NCBI GenBank assembly: GCA_008363215.1
Contig: RHKP01000018.1
Span: forward strand, 1 to 64,000
DNA length: 64,000 bases
Reading direction: 5' to 3'
Source of the DNA: Cyanobacteria bacterium CYA
GTDB lineage: Bacteria; Planctomycetota; Phycisphaerae; Phycisphaerales; UBA1924
Positions within the stretch are counted from its first letter, which is position 1, and each line of letters begins with the position of its first letter. Both the position numbers and the translations under genes were made by a program. Under the pieces are notes generated by a model, which was not told the origin of the DNA, did no database searches, and was given only the letters and a program-made list of their open reading frames with translations. Positions 27,196 through 36,347 of this stretch are shown piece by piece.

Positions 27196-27987
27196 GTGTC
27201 GCACTGGAACCTGTTTGAGTCCACCTACGAGGCGGTGCGATCGTCGCGCTACCAGGTAGCCGTCCTGCCCCTGGGGGCCACCGAGCCGCACAATCTGCAC
27301 CTGCCCTATGGCACAGACACGATCGAGGGGGACGTGCTGGGGCGAGAGGCCTGTGCCCAGGCCGCCCGGCGCGGGGCCGAGGTTCTGCTGCTGCCCACCG
27401 TTCCCTACGGGACTGAGACAAACCTGTCGCGGTTCCCTTTTGCGATGAACCTCCAGCCGTCGACGCTGCTGCTGGTTATCCGTGACCTTGTGGCCTCGAT
27501 CCGCGCCGCCGGAGTCCGCAAGATCGTGCTTCTCAACATGCACGGGGGCAACGAACTCAAGAGCGTGCTGCGTGAACTGTTCCACACCGCCGACGCGCAC
27601 CTGTTCCTGTGCAATTGGTGGGAGGTCATCGCCGACGAGTATGCGCACATCTTCGAGCAGCCCGAGGATCACGCGGGCGAAATGGAGACCTCCATCATCA
27701 TGGCACGTCGCCCGGAACTGGTCGCCCGGCGGGCCGACGGCTCGCTCGCCTGCGCCGATGGACAAACCCGCCCCTGTCGGTTCGAGGCGGTCCGCCGCGG
27801 ATGGGTGCGGATCTCAAGGCCCTGGCACCTGCTGACGCAAAGCACCGGTTCGGGCGACCCGCGCGCTGCGACGGCAGAAAAGGGAGAGCGCGTCCTGGCG
27901 CTGCTGACCTCCCGCCTGGCCGACTTTCTGGTGGAACTCTCGGGCTCACCTCTGGATGCGGACTTTCCGATGACCACGACGGAGTGA
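27196..27987 (+). CDS. Creatininase-family amidohydrolase
   Basis: 263 residues from the GTG at 27196, which has GGAGG at 27186-27190. The metal-binding and catalytic pattern is present: LPLGATEPHNLHLPYGTD (Glu, His, Asp), LNMHGGNE, and the late Glu in HAGEMETS. The family includes creatininase and enzymes that open cyclic amides, such as the MftE peptidase and FAPy deformylase. The N-x-H variation (PHNLHLP instead of QHGPHLP) is common in uncharacterised members. Substrate cannot be deduced; no pathway partners flank it. Confidence 0.85.
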   Translation: MSHWNLFESTYEAVRSSRYQVAVLPLGATEPHNLHLPYGTDTIEGDVLGREACAQAARRGAEVLLLPTVPYGTETNLSRFPFAMNLQPSTLLLVIRDLVASIRAAGVRKIVLLNMHGGNELKSVLRELFHTADAHLFLCNWWEVIADEYAHIFEQPEDHAGEMETSIIMARRPELVARRADGSLACADGQTRPCRFEAVRRGWVRISRPWHLLTQSTGSGDPRAATAEKGERVLALLTSRLADFLVELSGSPLDADFPMTTTE

Positions 27988-28054
27988 GGGTCGGGAATAG
28001 CGGACGTTTCCGATCCGGTCGGGAGAGCACTCGGCCTTCGCCCCGGAGTTGCCC

Positions 28055-28083
28055 TTGGATTTTTCAGCGCCATCTGGTACACT
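28055..28083 (+). promoter_or_regulatory. Probable sigma70-type promoter of the host-attachment-family gene
   Basis: TTGGAT (28055-28060), a 17-base spacer and TACACT (28078-28083). Both boxes match the consensus at four of six positions with ideal spacing. The message would have a leader of about 235 bases. Confidence 0.5.
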
Positions 28084-28187
28084 GGCGCAGGGCCCCCTGC
28101 GTGCAGGGAGCGCTCCACGGCGTCGGGACGCTCCAGCCCTGCGCCGGCGTTGAGACGGAGCAGGTGCTCGGGGGCGAGCGATTCGCC
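28084..28187 (+). ncRNA. Candidate structured leader RNA or inverted-repeat cluster
   Basis: GGCGCAGGGC (28084-28093) pairs perfectly with GCCCTGCGCC (28136-28145). Inside lie CCCTG/CAGGG with a four-base loop and AGCG/CGCT. Downstream GGGCGA/TCGCCC (about 28172-28188) forms another hairpin. Together they could make a three-way junction. The predicted transcription start falls within the first arm, which weakens the idea, and GC-rich DNA pairs easily. Confidence 0.3.
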
Positions 28188-28325
28188 CACGATCGAGGGA
28201 GTCATGTCCCGACCCATCGATCGAAACCGAAGTCCCGCGTCACACGCCAATTCTGGCCGGAAGTCGAAGAACCCGATCACGGGCGGGCACCGGTCCTTTT
28301 GGTCCAATTCTGTTGGGAGGTTTCC

Positions 28326-28808
28326 ATGAGAGCGAGTTACACGCAGGAACACTGGTTCGTCACCGCCGACAGCCGTCGGGCCACCCTGTTTCATGGGATG
28401 AAGGACGAGAACAACCGCCTGCGCGTCGCAGAGGATCGATCAGTCGCCAACATGCACGAGAAGGAGCACGAGCGCGGGCGTCCGTCGGCGCTTGGGCGCG
28501 GCTCCGGGGCCGGCGGCGCACCTTCGTTTGCATCGTTCGGACACACCGGGGAGGAAGAGCACAAGCGTTTTGCGCGCGAAGTGTGCACATGGCTCAAGCA
28601 GGCGGCCGATCAGCATCAGTTTCCCATCGTCACCGTGTTCGCGCCGCCGGAGTTCATCGGACAGTTGCGCCACGAACTGAACGGGCTGAGTTCGCGCGTG
28701 GAACTGCGCAAGGCCGAACTGACGCGCCTGCGCCCCGGGGCGCTGGCCACGCACCCGGCGGTGCTGGAAGAGATGGATCGTCAGGCCCGATTGCAGCGCG
28801 GGCGGTAA
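28326..28808 (+). CDS. Host attachment (AtsE/baeRF-like) family protein
   Basis: 160 residues. The N-terminus WFVTADSRRATLFHG and the middle segment EEEHKRFAREVCTWLKQA, then FPIVTVFAPPEFIGQLRHEL, match the pattern of the small family named host attachment protein, related to the bacterial eRF1-like (baeRF) domain. The molecular function of the family is not established; some members are linked to plant attachment, others to ribosomes. The ATG at 28326 has GGGAGG at 28315-28320. A Gly-rich insert (about residues 55-75) interrupts the domain. It has its own promoter and a long leader. Confidence 0.75.
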   Translation: MRASYTQEHWFVTADSRRATLFHGMKDENNRLRVAEDRSVANMHEKEHERGRPSALGRGSGAGGAPSFASFGHTGEEEHKRFAREVCTWLKQAADQHQFPIVTVFAPPEFIGQLRHELNGLSSRVELRKAELTRLRPGALATHPAVLEEMDRQARLQRGR

Positions 28809-28851
28809 GGGGACCTCAGCGCGATCACGCATCACCGGCCCCGGCCGAGTT

Positions 28852-28987
28852 TCACCACTCCTGACGCAGCCCGTACTTCCTGATCTTGTTGTAGACCGTC
28901 ACGCGATCGATCTCGAAGATGCGGGCCGCCTGCGTGATGTTCCACGCTGTGCGACGCAGCGCGTCGCAGAGGTGGGCTTTTTCGATG
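28852..28987 (-). pseudogene. Remnant of an NtrC-family regulator (Fis-type HTH only)
   Basis: The minus strand encodes IEKAHLCDALRRTAW, then ITQAARIFEIDRVTVYNKIR and KYGLRQEW with a stop. This is the C-terminal Fis-like helix-turn-helix of sigma54-dependent response regulators. The receiver and AAA+ domains are absent: the upstream frame loses similarity at about 28988. It is most simply the tail of a deleted gene. Confidence 0.65.
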
Positions 28988-29056
28988 CTGTCCGGCGACT
29001 GGTCCGCGGCGCCCGGCGTACGAACTGCTATCCGACGCCGAGGCGAGTGATCGGGC

Positions 29057-29208
29057 GTCCTGGTCCAAGAGCAGATCGCGGCGCATCCCGACAAGTACGT
29101 CAAGCACGTCTCCGGCGAGAAGGAGATCGGCCGAACCAGTTGGCTGTACCTCTCCAGCGTGCCGTTCGATCAACTTGGGTTCCCCACGCTCAGGAGCAAG
29201 AGCCCGGC
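29057..29208 (+). pseudogene. Remnant of a HybA-like 4Fe-4S ferredoxin subunit gene
   Basis: One frame encodes QEQIAAHPDKYVKHVSGEKE, then IGRTSWLYLSSVPFDQLGFP. This resembles the C-terminal part of HybA-type periplasmic ferredoxin subunits of hydrogenase and related complexes. A stop at 29048 precedes it, and no Cys motifs occur upstream, so only a fragment remains. It was probably part of a membrane-bound oxidoreductase operon now lost. Confidence 0.55.
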
Positions 29209-29219
29209 GCCGACGACCA

Positions 29220-29430
29220 GGTTTGCCAACCTGCCTTCGGACAACTGCCGTGCGTGCCACCGAGGCAGGCCGAGCCGTCCGATTGGCCCCTCCATCACGG
29301 GCGTGCCGGTGCTGGGCAGCCACGTTCTTCGACTGCGTGCAGTGCCACCACTCGGGCGGTGGAGAAACCACGGCCATCCGCGAGAACTGCCACCTGGACA
29401 GCAGTTTCCCCGAATGTATGCCCGGTCTGC
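29220..29430 (+). pseudogene. Possible decayed multiheme cytochrome c fragment
   Basis: Two heme-binding motifs appear in different frames: CRACH (near 29245) and CVQCH (near 29335, followed by HSGGGETTAIRENCH). The frame change suggests a broken cytochrome. Similarity beyond the motifs is weak, and chance cannot be excluded. Confidence 0.3.
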
Positions 29431-29587
29431 CGAGCGTCAGTTCGCGCCTGATCGGGCTGTGGCTCCCGGGCGAGAGCGAGAGTGGATCGGGCGCTGATGT
29501 TTCGGACGGGGAAGGCTCGGACAAGCGTGCCGATCATCTCACGTGGGCGACTACTGTTGCGTGGCGCCGTGCGCCGCGAGGACCACC

Positions 29588-31462
29588 ATGCTGACGCTCG
29601 ACCAACTGGCAAGTGACTGGCTGCACCCGCATCGCGAAGAGGACTTCAGCCTGCCGACGATCACCAGCCCGCGCGGCATGGTGCAGGCAGCCTGGGACGT
29701 AGCGGGGATTCAGAACTGGATTTGCGCTCCGACGGGGTTTCCCACTCCAACGGCGCTGCTTTTTGCAAGCGAAGGCGGGCGCATCCGTCGCTTCCCGCGA
29801 GCGGTGGAGTATCGGTGGAAGGCCTACGAGATCGAACGGCGAGCCGAGGGCGTGCATTCGGCTGTGCGCATGCCCGCCGGAACGCCCGGCGTGATCGAAC
29901 GGCTGCGATTTGACCGGGCGATGCGGGTGCACCTGGTGTTCACCGGGCTTCCTCGCGTGTGGCGCTTTACCGACTACTGGAACCTGCCCCCCGAAGACGT
30001 GCCGATGCTCAATGTGGTGGTTGCGGGCGACCGCTTCGTGCTCGAGGACACCAAGACCTTCGGGCGGGCCGAGTTCGTCGCGCCGGGCGACCTGAAGGTG
30101 TACCAGGATCTGTGTGCGTGGCTGGATGGCGAGGCGCCGGTGGATCACGGGCGCATCGGCGTCGCGACGATCGACGTCAAGCCCGGTGACGTGGTGACCT
30201 GGTACGGTCTGCAAGGCACCGAGCCGTGCGGCTCGCTGGACGTGGAACAGGCGTGGGAGAGCGGCAAGCGAGAGTGGGAGCACATCTGGAAGAGCGCCTT
30301 CACGCCGGGCAACGACGTGTTTTCGGGGCACCTGCCGTCGCGGCGGGGGGATCTGGAGCGCCTGTACGACATGTCGGTGCTGACGCTGCTGATGACGCGA
30401 CGCGTGCTGCCGGGATTGTCGGAGCGCGCCGGGGTGGCGACCGGGGGGCAGTGCATCTGGAACGAGCAGCCGCGTCCGCTGCGGGCGGCGTACGTCGTCG
30501 GCGGGCCCGAGGGCGCGCCCACAACGAGTTTTCTCTGGGAACTGGAGTTCCAGGCGCCGATGCTGGCGAGGCTGGACCCGGCGGTGCTGCGCGAGCAGAT
30601 GGAAGCGTTCATGCGCGTGGATCTGCACAACCACTGGGGGGTGGAGACCGTCAGCGGGCGCGGGGCCGGCATGGGCTACGGCATCAACGCGGGCGGGTTT
30701 CTCTCGGTCGTGAGCGACTATGTGCGCATCACCGGCGACCGGGCCTGGGCGATGCGGCATCTGGACTATCTGCGCACGTGCGCCCGCCCGGAACTGACGG
30801 ACTACGGGCATTACCAGCACATCCTCGAATGCGTCAGCACGTATGAGCACACCATCGCCAGTTTCAATGCGCTCAACGCGGCCGGATTGCGCTTCCTGGC
30901 CGACCTGACCGGCGAACAGACGTACCGGCGCCAGGGGGACGAACTGGCAAAGAAGGTGCTCGGGCTTTTTGCGGGCGGGGCGTTCGCGTGTGAGCATCCG
31001 GACGGCTCGCGGCGGGTGGTGCTGTCGATTCTGGATTTCATCTACGTCGGGCGGGCGCTGCATCGCGACCTGAGCCCGGAGCAGAAGGACGCAATGGTCG
31101 CGTTCTTTCAGCGCGAGTTGCAGACCGACGACTGGCTCTATGCCCTCTCGCCCAATGACGAGAATGCCCTGACGCGCGACCTGCCCTCGTTTCAGACGTA
31201 TCGAGCCGATCACCAGGCGACGGGCTCGTATGACGGCTGGCCGGCGCGGGCCGCCTCGGTACTGGGGCGCTTCGGAAAGCGCGATGAAGCGCTGGCGTGG
31301 TTGCGGCGGCTGGAAGGGCTGACGCGCGAGGGGCCTTTCGGGCAGGCCCACTTCATTCACCCGGATGGCACGCGCAAGGCGAGTTTTTTCAACGGGAACA
31401 TGTACTTTGAGGCCGCGGGCTGCGGGTTTGCCAACACGCTGCTGGAAGACTTCGGAGAATAG
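29588..31462 (+). CDS. Glycogen debranching enzyme/six-hairpin glycosidase-like protein
   Basis: 624 residues. The N-terminal 220 residues look like a beta-sandwich domain (VEYRWKAYEIERRAEGVHS). The C-terminal 400 are helical with aromatic, acidic motifs such as NHWGVETVSGRGAGMGYGIN, YGHYQHILECVSTYEHT and QATGSYDGWPARA, typical of an (alpha/alpha)6 barrel. This is the plan of many glycoside hydrolases and related proteins. I cannot name the family or substrate. No signal peptide, so it is likely cytoplasmic. The ATG at 29588 is the first good start after the decayed region. It precedes hypF by 113 bases on the same strand but has no obvious link to hydrogenase. Confidence 0.55.
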   Translation: MLTLDQLASDWLHPHREEDFSLPTITSPRGMVQAAWDVAGIQNWICAPTGFPTPTALLFASEGGRIRRFPRAVEYRWKAYEIERRAEGVHSAVRMPAGTPGVIERLRFDRAMRVHLVFTGLPRVWRFTDYWNLPPEDVPMLNVVVAGDRFVLEDTKTFGRAEFVAPGDLKVYQDLCAWLDGEAPVDHGRIGVATIDVKPGDVVTWYGLQGTEPCGSLDVEQAWESGKREWEHIWKSAFTPGNDVFSGHLPSRRGDLERLYDMSVLTLLMTRRVLPGLSERAGVATGGQCIWNEQPRPLRAAYVVGGPEGAPTTSFLWELEFQAPMLARLDPAVLREQMEAFMRVDLHNHWGVETVSGRGAGMGYGINAGGFLSVVSDYVRITGDRAWAMRHLDYLRTCARPELTDYGHYQHILECVSTYEHTIASFNALNAAGLRFLADLTGEQTYRRQGDELAKKVLGLFAGGAFACEHPDGSRRVVLSILDFIYVGRALHRDLSPEQKDAMVAFFQRELQTDDWLYALSPNDENALTRDLPSFQTYRADHQATGSYDGWPARAASVLGRFGKRDEALAWLRRLEGLTREGPFGQAHFIHPDGTRKASFFNGNMYFEAAGCGFANTLLEDFGE

Positions 31463-31575
31463 GTCGGGCGAAGGATGGCAAGGGCGTCGGGCCCGTGAAG
31501 GTGTCGGAGGGTGCATGGAATGCAAGGGCGCGACGCCCGCGCCATCGCGGACCCAGGGGCTTCTCAAGGACCACT

Positions 31576-33918
31576 ATGTCGTCCCAGGACTCGGACAGAC
31601 TGCACCAGCGTTGGGCCATTCGCGGGCAGGTGCAGGGCGTCGGCTTTCGCCCGTTCGTGTACCGGCTCGCGACGGCGCACGCGCTGCGCGGCTGGGTGCG
31701 GAATGACACGGGCGGGGTGACGATCGAGGCGTGGGGCGGGGCTGCAGCGCTGGACGCATTTGACTGCGACCTGCGGACATCGCTTCCGCCGCTGGCGCGG
31801 GTGGATCATGTGGACCGCCGGACGATCGAGCCGGCGGGCGAATGGCCGAACGGGTTCCGCATTGTCGCGTCAGAGTCAACAACGGCCGAGCGGGGCAGGG
31901 TGACCGTCGACAGCGCGACGTGCGCGGATTGTTGGCACGAGTTGTTCGACGCGGCGGATCGGCGGTACCGGCACGGGCTGATCAACTGCACGAACTGCGG
32001 GCCGCGGTTCACCATCGTGCGCGACCTGCCGTATGACCGGATCGCAACGACGATGGCCGGGTTTTCGATGTGCGCACGGTGCGCCGGCGAGTATGCCGAC
32101 CCGGGCGACCGGCGCTTTCATGCGCAGCCGATCTGTTGTCATGAGTGCGGCCCGCAGGTGTCGCTGCGGATGGCGGACGGGCGGTTGATAGGGGGCGACG
32201 CGATCGTCGAGGCTGCCCGGCTGCTCAAGGCCGGACTGATCGTGGCGATCAAGGGGCTGGGCGGGTATCACCTGGCGGTGCGTGCCGTTGACGAGATCGG
32301 CGTGCGCGAACTGCGACGCCGGAAGAAGCGGGACTTCAAGCCTTTCGCGCTCATGGCGCGTGACCTGACCGAAGCGCGGCGCCTGGTGGAACTCTCGCCC
32401 GGCGCGGAGGCTGAGTTGACATCGCCCGCAGCCCCGATCGTGCTGGCGCGGGCGCACGAAGGCAATGGCCTTGCGCCCGGCGTGGCGCCGGGGAGTCATC
32501 GTCTTGGCGTGATGCTGCCGAGCACGCCGATGCAGCATCTGCTGATGGCCGAGGATCTCGGCCCGCTGGTGATGACCAGCGCCAACGTCAGCGATGAGCC
32601 GCTGGTGAAGGATGATGACGAGCCTGATCGCCGGCTCGCGGGCGTGCACGACGCGGTGCTGTGGCACGATCGCCCGATCGAGCGGGCGGTGGATGACTCG
32701 GTGCTGCTGGACGGGGCGGATGGGCCGGTGATGCTGCGACGGGCGCGCGGGTATGTGCCCGCGCCGGTGATGATGCCGGTGCGAACAACCGGGCCGGGGC
32801 TGTGCGTCGGCGGAGAACTCAAGAACACGATCGCGCTGGTCGACGAGAACCTGTGCGTGCTCAGTCAGCACGTGGGCGACCTGTCACAGATGCTCGCGTA
32901 CACGCGGTTTGTGCGGACGATCGAGGACATGCAGCGCCTCTTTGACGTGGAGCCGGCGTGGGTCGCGTGCGATCGGCACCCGGGCTACCTGAGTTGTCGT
33001 TTTGCGAAGAAACTGTCGAAGGAGCGCGGGCTGCGGCTCATCGAAACGCAACACCACCATGCGCACGCGGCCTCGCTGCTGGTCGAACACGGGCGGACGG
33101 GGCCCATCGTGGCGATCGTGTGTGACGGAGTGGGCTACGGCGACGACGGGACGGCGTGGGGAGGCGAAATCCTCAAGGCCGACCTGCGCGGGTTTGAACG
33201 GCTTTCCCACCTGCGACCCCTGCGCCTGCCCGGTGGCGACGCGGCGGCAAAGCGGACCGGGCGGTGCGCCCTGTCGTGGCTGGTGGATCGCTTCGGACCC
33301 GCAGGACTGGAGCACCCGCTGGTCGAGCGGGTGCTGCCGGATTCGGCGGAGCGCCAAGCGGTTGGGCTGCTTCTTCGGCGGGACCTCAACTGCCCGGTCA
33401 GTTCGGGAACGGGCAGGCTGTTTGACGCCGCGGCTTCGCTGCTCGGAGTGTGTGATTTCAATCATCACGAGAGCATGAGCGGGCAGATGCTCGAGTCGGC
33501 GGCCTTTGGCGCGGCGCAAAGGCCGGATCTGGAGGTGTCGCTGTGGTCGCCGTACGAGGGCTTGCCGCGGGCGGGCCGGGCGGGGTTGATCGGGCAGATC
33601 GATCATCGTCCTCTGCTCGATCGGCTGATCGAGGGTTTGCTCGGCGGAGAGCAGGCCGGTGCGCTTGCCTGGCTCTTTCACGACGCCCTGGCGAGGGGAC
33701 TGGCAGAGGCGGCCGCGGCCGGCTGCCGGAGCACCGGGTTGCAAACCATCGGGCTGACAGGCGGGGTTTTCTGCAATGAACTGCTGACCAGGCGTGTGCT
33801 TGCATGGTTATCCACCACGGGATTGGAAGTTATCAGGCATGTGCGAATTCCGCCCAATGACGGTGGTTTGGCGCTGGGTCAGGCGGGCATCGGCGCTACC
33901 ATTGTGCGTGAGGTGTGA
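31576..33918 (+). CDS. hypF: Carbamoyltransferase HypF
   Basis: 780 residues with all four HypF parts: an acylphosphatase domain (RGQVQGVGFRPFVYRLA, residues about 12-95), two zinc fingers (CADC/CTNC and CARC/CHEC, about 115-190), a YrdC-like domain (IKGLGGYHL, about 210-390), and a Kae1-like domain with the metal site ETQHHHAHAAS. It makes the thiocarboxamide on HypE from carbamoyl phosphate and ATP, the source of the cyanide ligands of the [NiFe] centre. First gene of the locus hypFCDE-hoxFUYH, followed by hypC after three bases. Confidence 0.96.
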   Translation: MSSQDSDRLHQRWAIRGQVQGVGFRPFVYRLATAHALRGWVRNDTGGVTIEAWGGAAALDAFDCDLRTSLPPLARVDHVDRRTIEPAGEWPNGFRIVASESTTAERGRVTVDSATCADCWHELFDAADRRYRHGLINCTNCGPRFTIVRDLPYDRIATTMAGFSMCARCAGEYADPGDRRFHAQPICCHECGPQVSLRMADGRLIGGDAIVEAARLLKAGLIVAIKGLGGYHLAVRAVDEIGVRELRRRKKRDFKPFALMARDLTEARRLVELSPGAEAELTSPAAPIVLARAHEGNGLAPGVAPGSHRLGVMLPSTPMQHLLMAEDLGPLVMTSANVSDEPLVKDDDEPDRRLAGVHDAVLWHDRPIERAVDDSVLLDGADGPVMLRRARGYVPAPVMMPVRTTGPGLCVGGELKNTIALVDENLCVLSQHVGDLSQMLAYTRFVRTIEDMQRLFDVEPAWVACDRHPGYLSCRFAKKLSKERGLRLIETQHHHAHAASLLVEHGRTGPIVAIVCDGVGYGDDGTAWGGEILKADLRGFERLSHLRPLRLPGGDAAAKRTGRCALSWLVDRFGPAGLEHPLVERVLPDSAERQAVGLLLRRDLNCPVSSGTGRLFDAAASLLGVCDFNHHESMSGQMLESAAFGAAQRPDLEVSLWSPYEGLPRAGRAGLIGQIDHRPLLDRLIEGLLGGEQAGALAWLFHDALARGLAEAAAAGCRSTGLQTIGLTGGVFCNELLTRRVLAWLSTTGLEVIRHVRIPPNDGGLALGQAGIGATIVREV

Positions 33919-33920
33919 TC

Positions 33921-34160
33921 ATGTGTCTTGCGATTCCTGCGAGGATCGAACGGATCGAGGACACATCCGCCTGGGTGCGACTGGGCGATGCGCAGGTGCG
34001 CGTGCAACTCGACATGACGCCGCAGGCCGGCCCGGGCGACTGGGTGCTGGTGCACGCGGGCTTTGCCATTCAGCAACTCGACGAATGCGACGTGGACGCG
34101 ATCTGGGAATCGCTGCGTGAACTTGAAGCGGCCCGGAACTCGGAAGGAGCGGCAACGTGA
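33921..34160 (+). CDS. hypC: Hydrogenase maturation chaperone HypC
   Basis: 79 residues. The start ATG at 33921 gives MCLAIP, the invariant HypC N-terminus whose Cys2 binds the Fe(CN)2CO unit after Met removal; a GTG at 33915 would mask this cysteine and is rejected. The HAGFAIQQLDE segment is also typical. It shuttles the iron unit between HypD and the hydrogenase large subunit. It overlaps hypD by four bases (GTGA). Confidence 0.95.
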   Translation: MCLAIPARIERIEDTSAWVRLGDAQVRVQLDMTPQAGPGDWVLVHAGFAIQQLDECDVDAIWESLRELEAARNSEGAAT

Positions 34161-35290
34161 GCACGCTCCGCCAGAGGATGAGTGCCCTGCTGGCGGTGCT
34201 GAACGCACAGGCCGATCGGCTTGATCGCCCCATCAGCCTGATGGAAGTGTGCGGGACGCACACGGTGGCGGCCTGTCGCAGCGGGATCCACGCGCTGATG
34301 CCCGGCAACGTGCGGCTGCTCTCAGGCCCGGGGTGCCCGGTGTGCGTGACGGCCCAGCGGTACATCGATGCGCTGGTGCGGCTGGGTTCACGGACAGACG
34401 TGACGATTGCGACCTACGGCGACATGATCCGCGTGGCCGGCGAGGGCGGCTCACTCGAACTGGCCCGCTCCGGCGGCGCCGACGTGCGCGTGGTCACCAG
34501 CACCATCGAGGCCGTGGACATCGCCCGGCGCGAGCCACAGAGGCAGGTGGTTTTTGCGGCCGTGGGATTCGAGACGACGGCGCCGGCCAGCGCTGCGTGC
34601 GTGCTTGAAGCGCAGCGGCGCGGGCTGGCGAACTTCACGATTCTGCCGTGCCACAAACTGGTCATTCCGGCCATGCGCACGCTGCTCGATGACCCGCAGA
34701 CGCGCGTCGACGGCTTCCTGTGCCCGGGGCATGTGAGCGTCGTCATCGGTTCGAGGGCGTACGACGAAATCGTCGAGACGTACAACCGGCCGTGCGTGGT
34801 GGGCGGATTTGAAGCGTTGCAGATGATGGAAAGCGTGCTGGCACTGGTGCGCCAACTGGTGGCGATGCAGGGGGGCGAGCGGGCCCGGAATGAAAACCTC
34901 TACCCGCAGGTCGTGCGCCCGCGGGGCAATCCGCATGCGCGTGCGTTGATCGATCGCGTGTTCGTGCCGGGCGATTCGGCGTGGCGCGCCCTGGGGATCA
35001 TGAAAGAAAGCGGGCTGGATCTGCGGGAAGAGTTTGCGGGCTTCGACGCCTTCCGCCGCTTCGGCATCATGCTTGGCGACGACCGCGAGCCTCCGGGCTG
35101 CCGCTGCGGCGAGGTCATCACCGGGCGCTGCGAGCCCGACGAGTGCAGGCTGTTCGGCACGGTGTGCACGCCGATTTACCCGGTCGGGCCGTGCATGGTG
35201 TCGAGCGAGGGCGCCTGCCAGGCGTGGTTCAAGTATCGACGGGCGCGTCTGCGGATTTCCGCGCAGGAGCGCGAGGAGGCGAGGGCATGA
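34157..35290 (+). CDS. hypD: Hydrogenase maturation protein HypD
   Basis: 377 residues from the GTG at 34157. The conserved Cys motifs are EVCGTHT, GPGCPVCVT, the CPGHVSVV segment and a C-terminal [4Fe-4S] region (GCRCGEV, RCEPDECRLFG, CTP). It is the scaffold on which CN and CO are placed on iron, working with HypC and HypE. It overlaps hypE as ATGA. All expected motifs are present. Confidence 0.96.
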   Translation: MSTLRQRMSALLAVLNAQADRLDRPISLMEVCGTHTVAACRSGIHALMPGNVRLLSGPGCPVCVTAQRYIDALVRLGSRTDVTIATYGDMIRVAGEGGSLELARSGGADVRVVTSTIEAVDIARREPQRQVVFAAVGFETTAPASAACVLEAQRRGLANFTILPCHKLVIPAMRTLLDDPQTRVDGFLCPGHVSVVIGSRAYDEIVETYNRPCVVGGFEALQMMESVLALVRQLVAMQGGERARNENLYPQVVRPRGNPHARALIDRVFVPGDSAWRALGIMKESGLDLREEFAGFDAFRRFGIMLGDDREPPGCRCGEVITGRCEPDECRLFGTVCTPIYPVGPCMVSSEGACQAWFKYRRARLRISAQEREEARA

Positions 35291-36327
35291 GTCTCGTATC
35301 CGAACGCATCAATGCGCACAAGCGGCAGATCGTGCTGGCCCACGGCGGCGGCGGGCAGTTGACCGACGAACTGGTCCGCGATCTCGTGCTCCCCCGGCTG
35401 AACAACGTGGCGCTTGCGCCGCTGGGCGACGCGGCGGTGCTCAGCCTCGGCGGTGCGCGACTGGCGTTCACCACCGACAGTTCAGTGGTGCATCCGCTCG
35501 AGTTCCCGGGTGGAGACATCGGTCGACTGGCAGTGTCCGGCACGGTCAATGATCTTGCGGTCAGCGGGGCCGAGGCACGGTGGCTTTCACTTGGGCTGAT
35601 CCTCGAAGAAGGCCTGTCAACCAACGTGCTCAAGCGTGTGCTCGACTCGATCGCAGCGACTGCGGCCGAGGCCGGTGTCGAAGTCGCGACCGGGGACACC
35701 AAGGTGGTGGCGCGCGGGCAGGCCGACGGTCTGTACATCAACACGGCCGGCGTCGGCGTGATGCGAGCGGGGCTGCAACTTGGCTTCGAGTTCGTGCAGC
35801 CGGGCGACGTGGTGCTGTTGAGCGGGACCATCGCCGACCACGGCATGGCCGTGATGCTCCAGCGCGAGGACCAGAGTTCGCTGCGTTCGCGCCTGGAGTC
35901 TGACGTGGGGCCGATCAACGGGCTGGTGGGCATCCTGATCGAGGCCGCTCCGGACGTGCGCTTCATGCGCGATCCGACGCGGGGCGGGCTGGCGGGTGTG
36001 CTGTCCGATCTGGCCGAGCGTACCGGCTGCCGGGTTGAGGTTGATGAGGAGTTGATCCCGATGCGCAAGCCCACGCTGTACGCGTGCGAGATGCTCGGGA
36101 TCGACCCGCTGGATGTGGCCAACGAAGGCAAGGTGGTGGCGGTGGTGCCGCCCGGGCAGGCTGAGTCGGCGATCCAGGCAATGCGTTCGCACGAGCGCGG
36201 GCGCGAGGCTTCGGCGATCGGCCGGATCGGCCAGGAGCGAGACGGTTTGTGCGTGCTGACCACCGACGTGGGTGGGCAGCGCGTGATTCAGAAGCCCTAC
36301 GGCGAGCAGTTGCCGCGCATCTGCTAG
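35287..36327 (+). CDS. hypE: Hydrogenase maturation protein HypE
   Basis: 346 residues with the PurM-like ATP-binding fold (AHGGGGQLTDEL; FTTDSSVVHPLEFPGGDIG; GDTKVV; RDPTRGGLAGVL) and the C-terminal PRIC, whose cysteine takes the carbamoyl group from HypF and is dehydrated to thiocyanate. Coupled to hypD by ATGA; 20 bases then separate it from hoxF. Intact. Confidence 0.96.
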   Translation: MSLVSERINAHKRQIVLAHGGGGQLTDELVRDLVLPRLNNVALAPLGDAAVLSLGGARLAFTTDSSVVHPLEFPGGDIGRLAVSGTVNDLAVSGAEARWLSLGLILEEGLSTNVLKRVLDSIAATAAEAGVEVATGDTKVVARGQADGLYINTAGVGVMRAGLQLGFEFVQPGDVVLLSGTIADHGMAVMLQREDQSSLRSRLESDVGPINGLVGILIEAAPDVRFMRDPTRGGLAGVLSDLAERTGCRVEVDEELIPMRKPTLYACEMLGIDPLDVANEGKVVAVVPPGQAESAIQAMRSHERGREASAIGRIGQERDGLCVLTTDVGGQRVIQKPYGEQLPRIC

Positions 36328-36347
36328 CAAGGGGCGCGAGGTGTTGC

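Larger units (their letters stand above)
27988..28325. other. Leader region of 338 bases, no gene
   Basis: Holds a probable promoter (28055-28083), nested inverted repeats (28084-28187) and the GGGAGG ribosome-binding site of the next gene. No protein-like frame is seen. Confidence 0.5.

Noticed and set aside
33915-33920. GTG start for hypC two codons earlier.
   Set aside because: HypC needs Cys at position 2; only the ATG at 33921 gives this.
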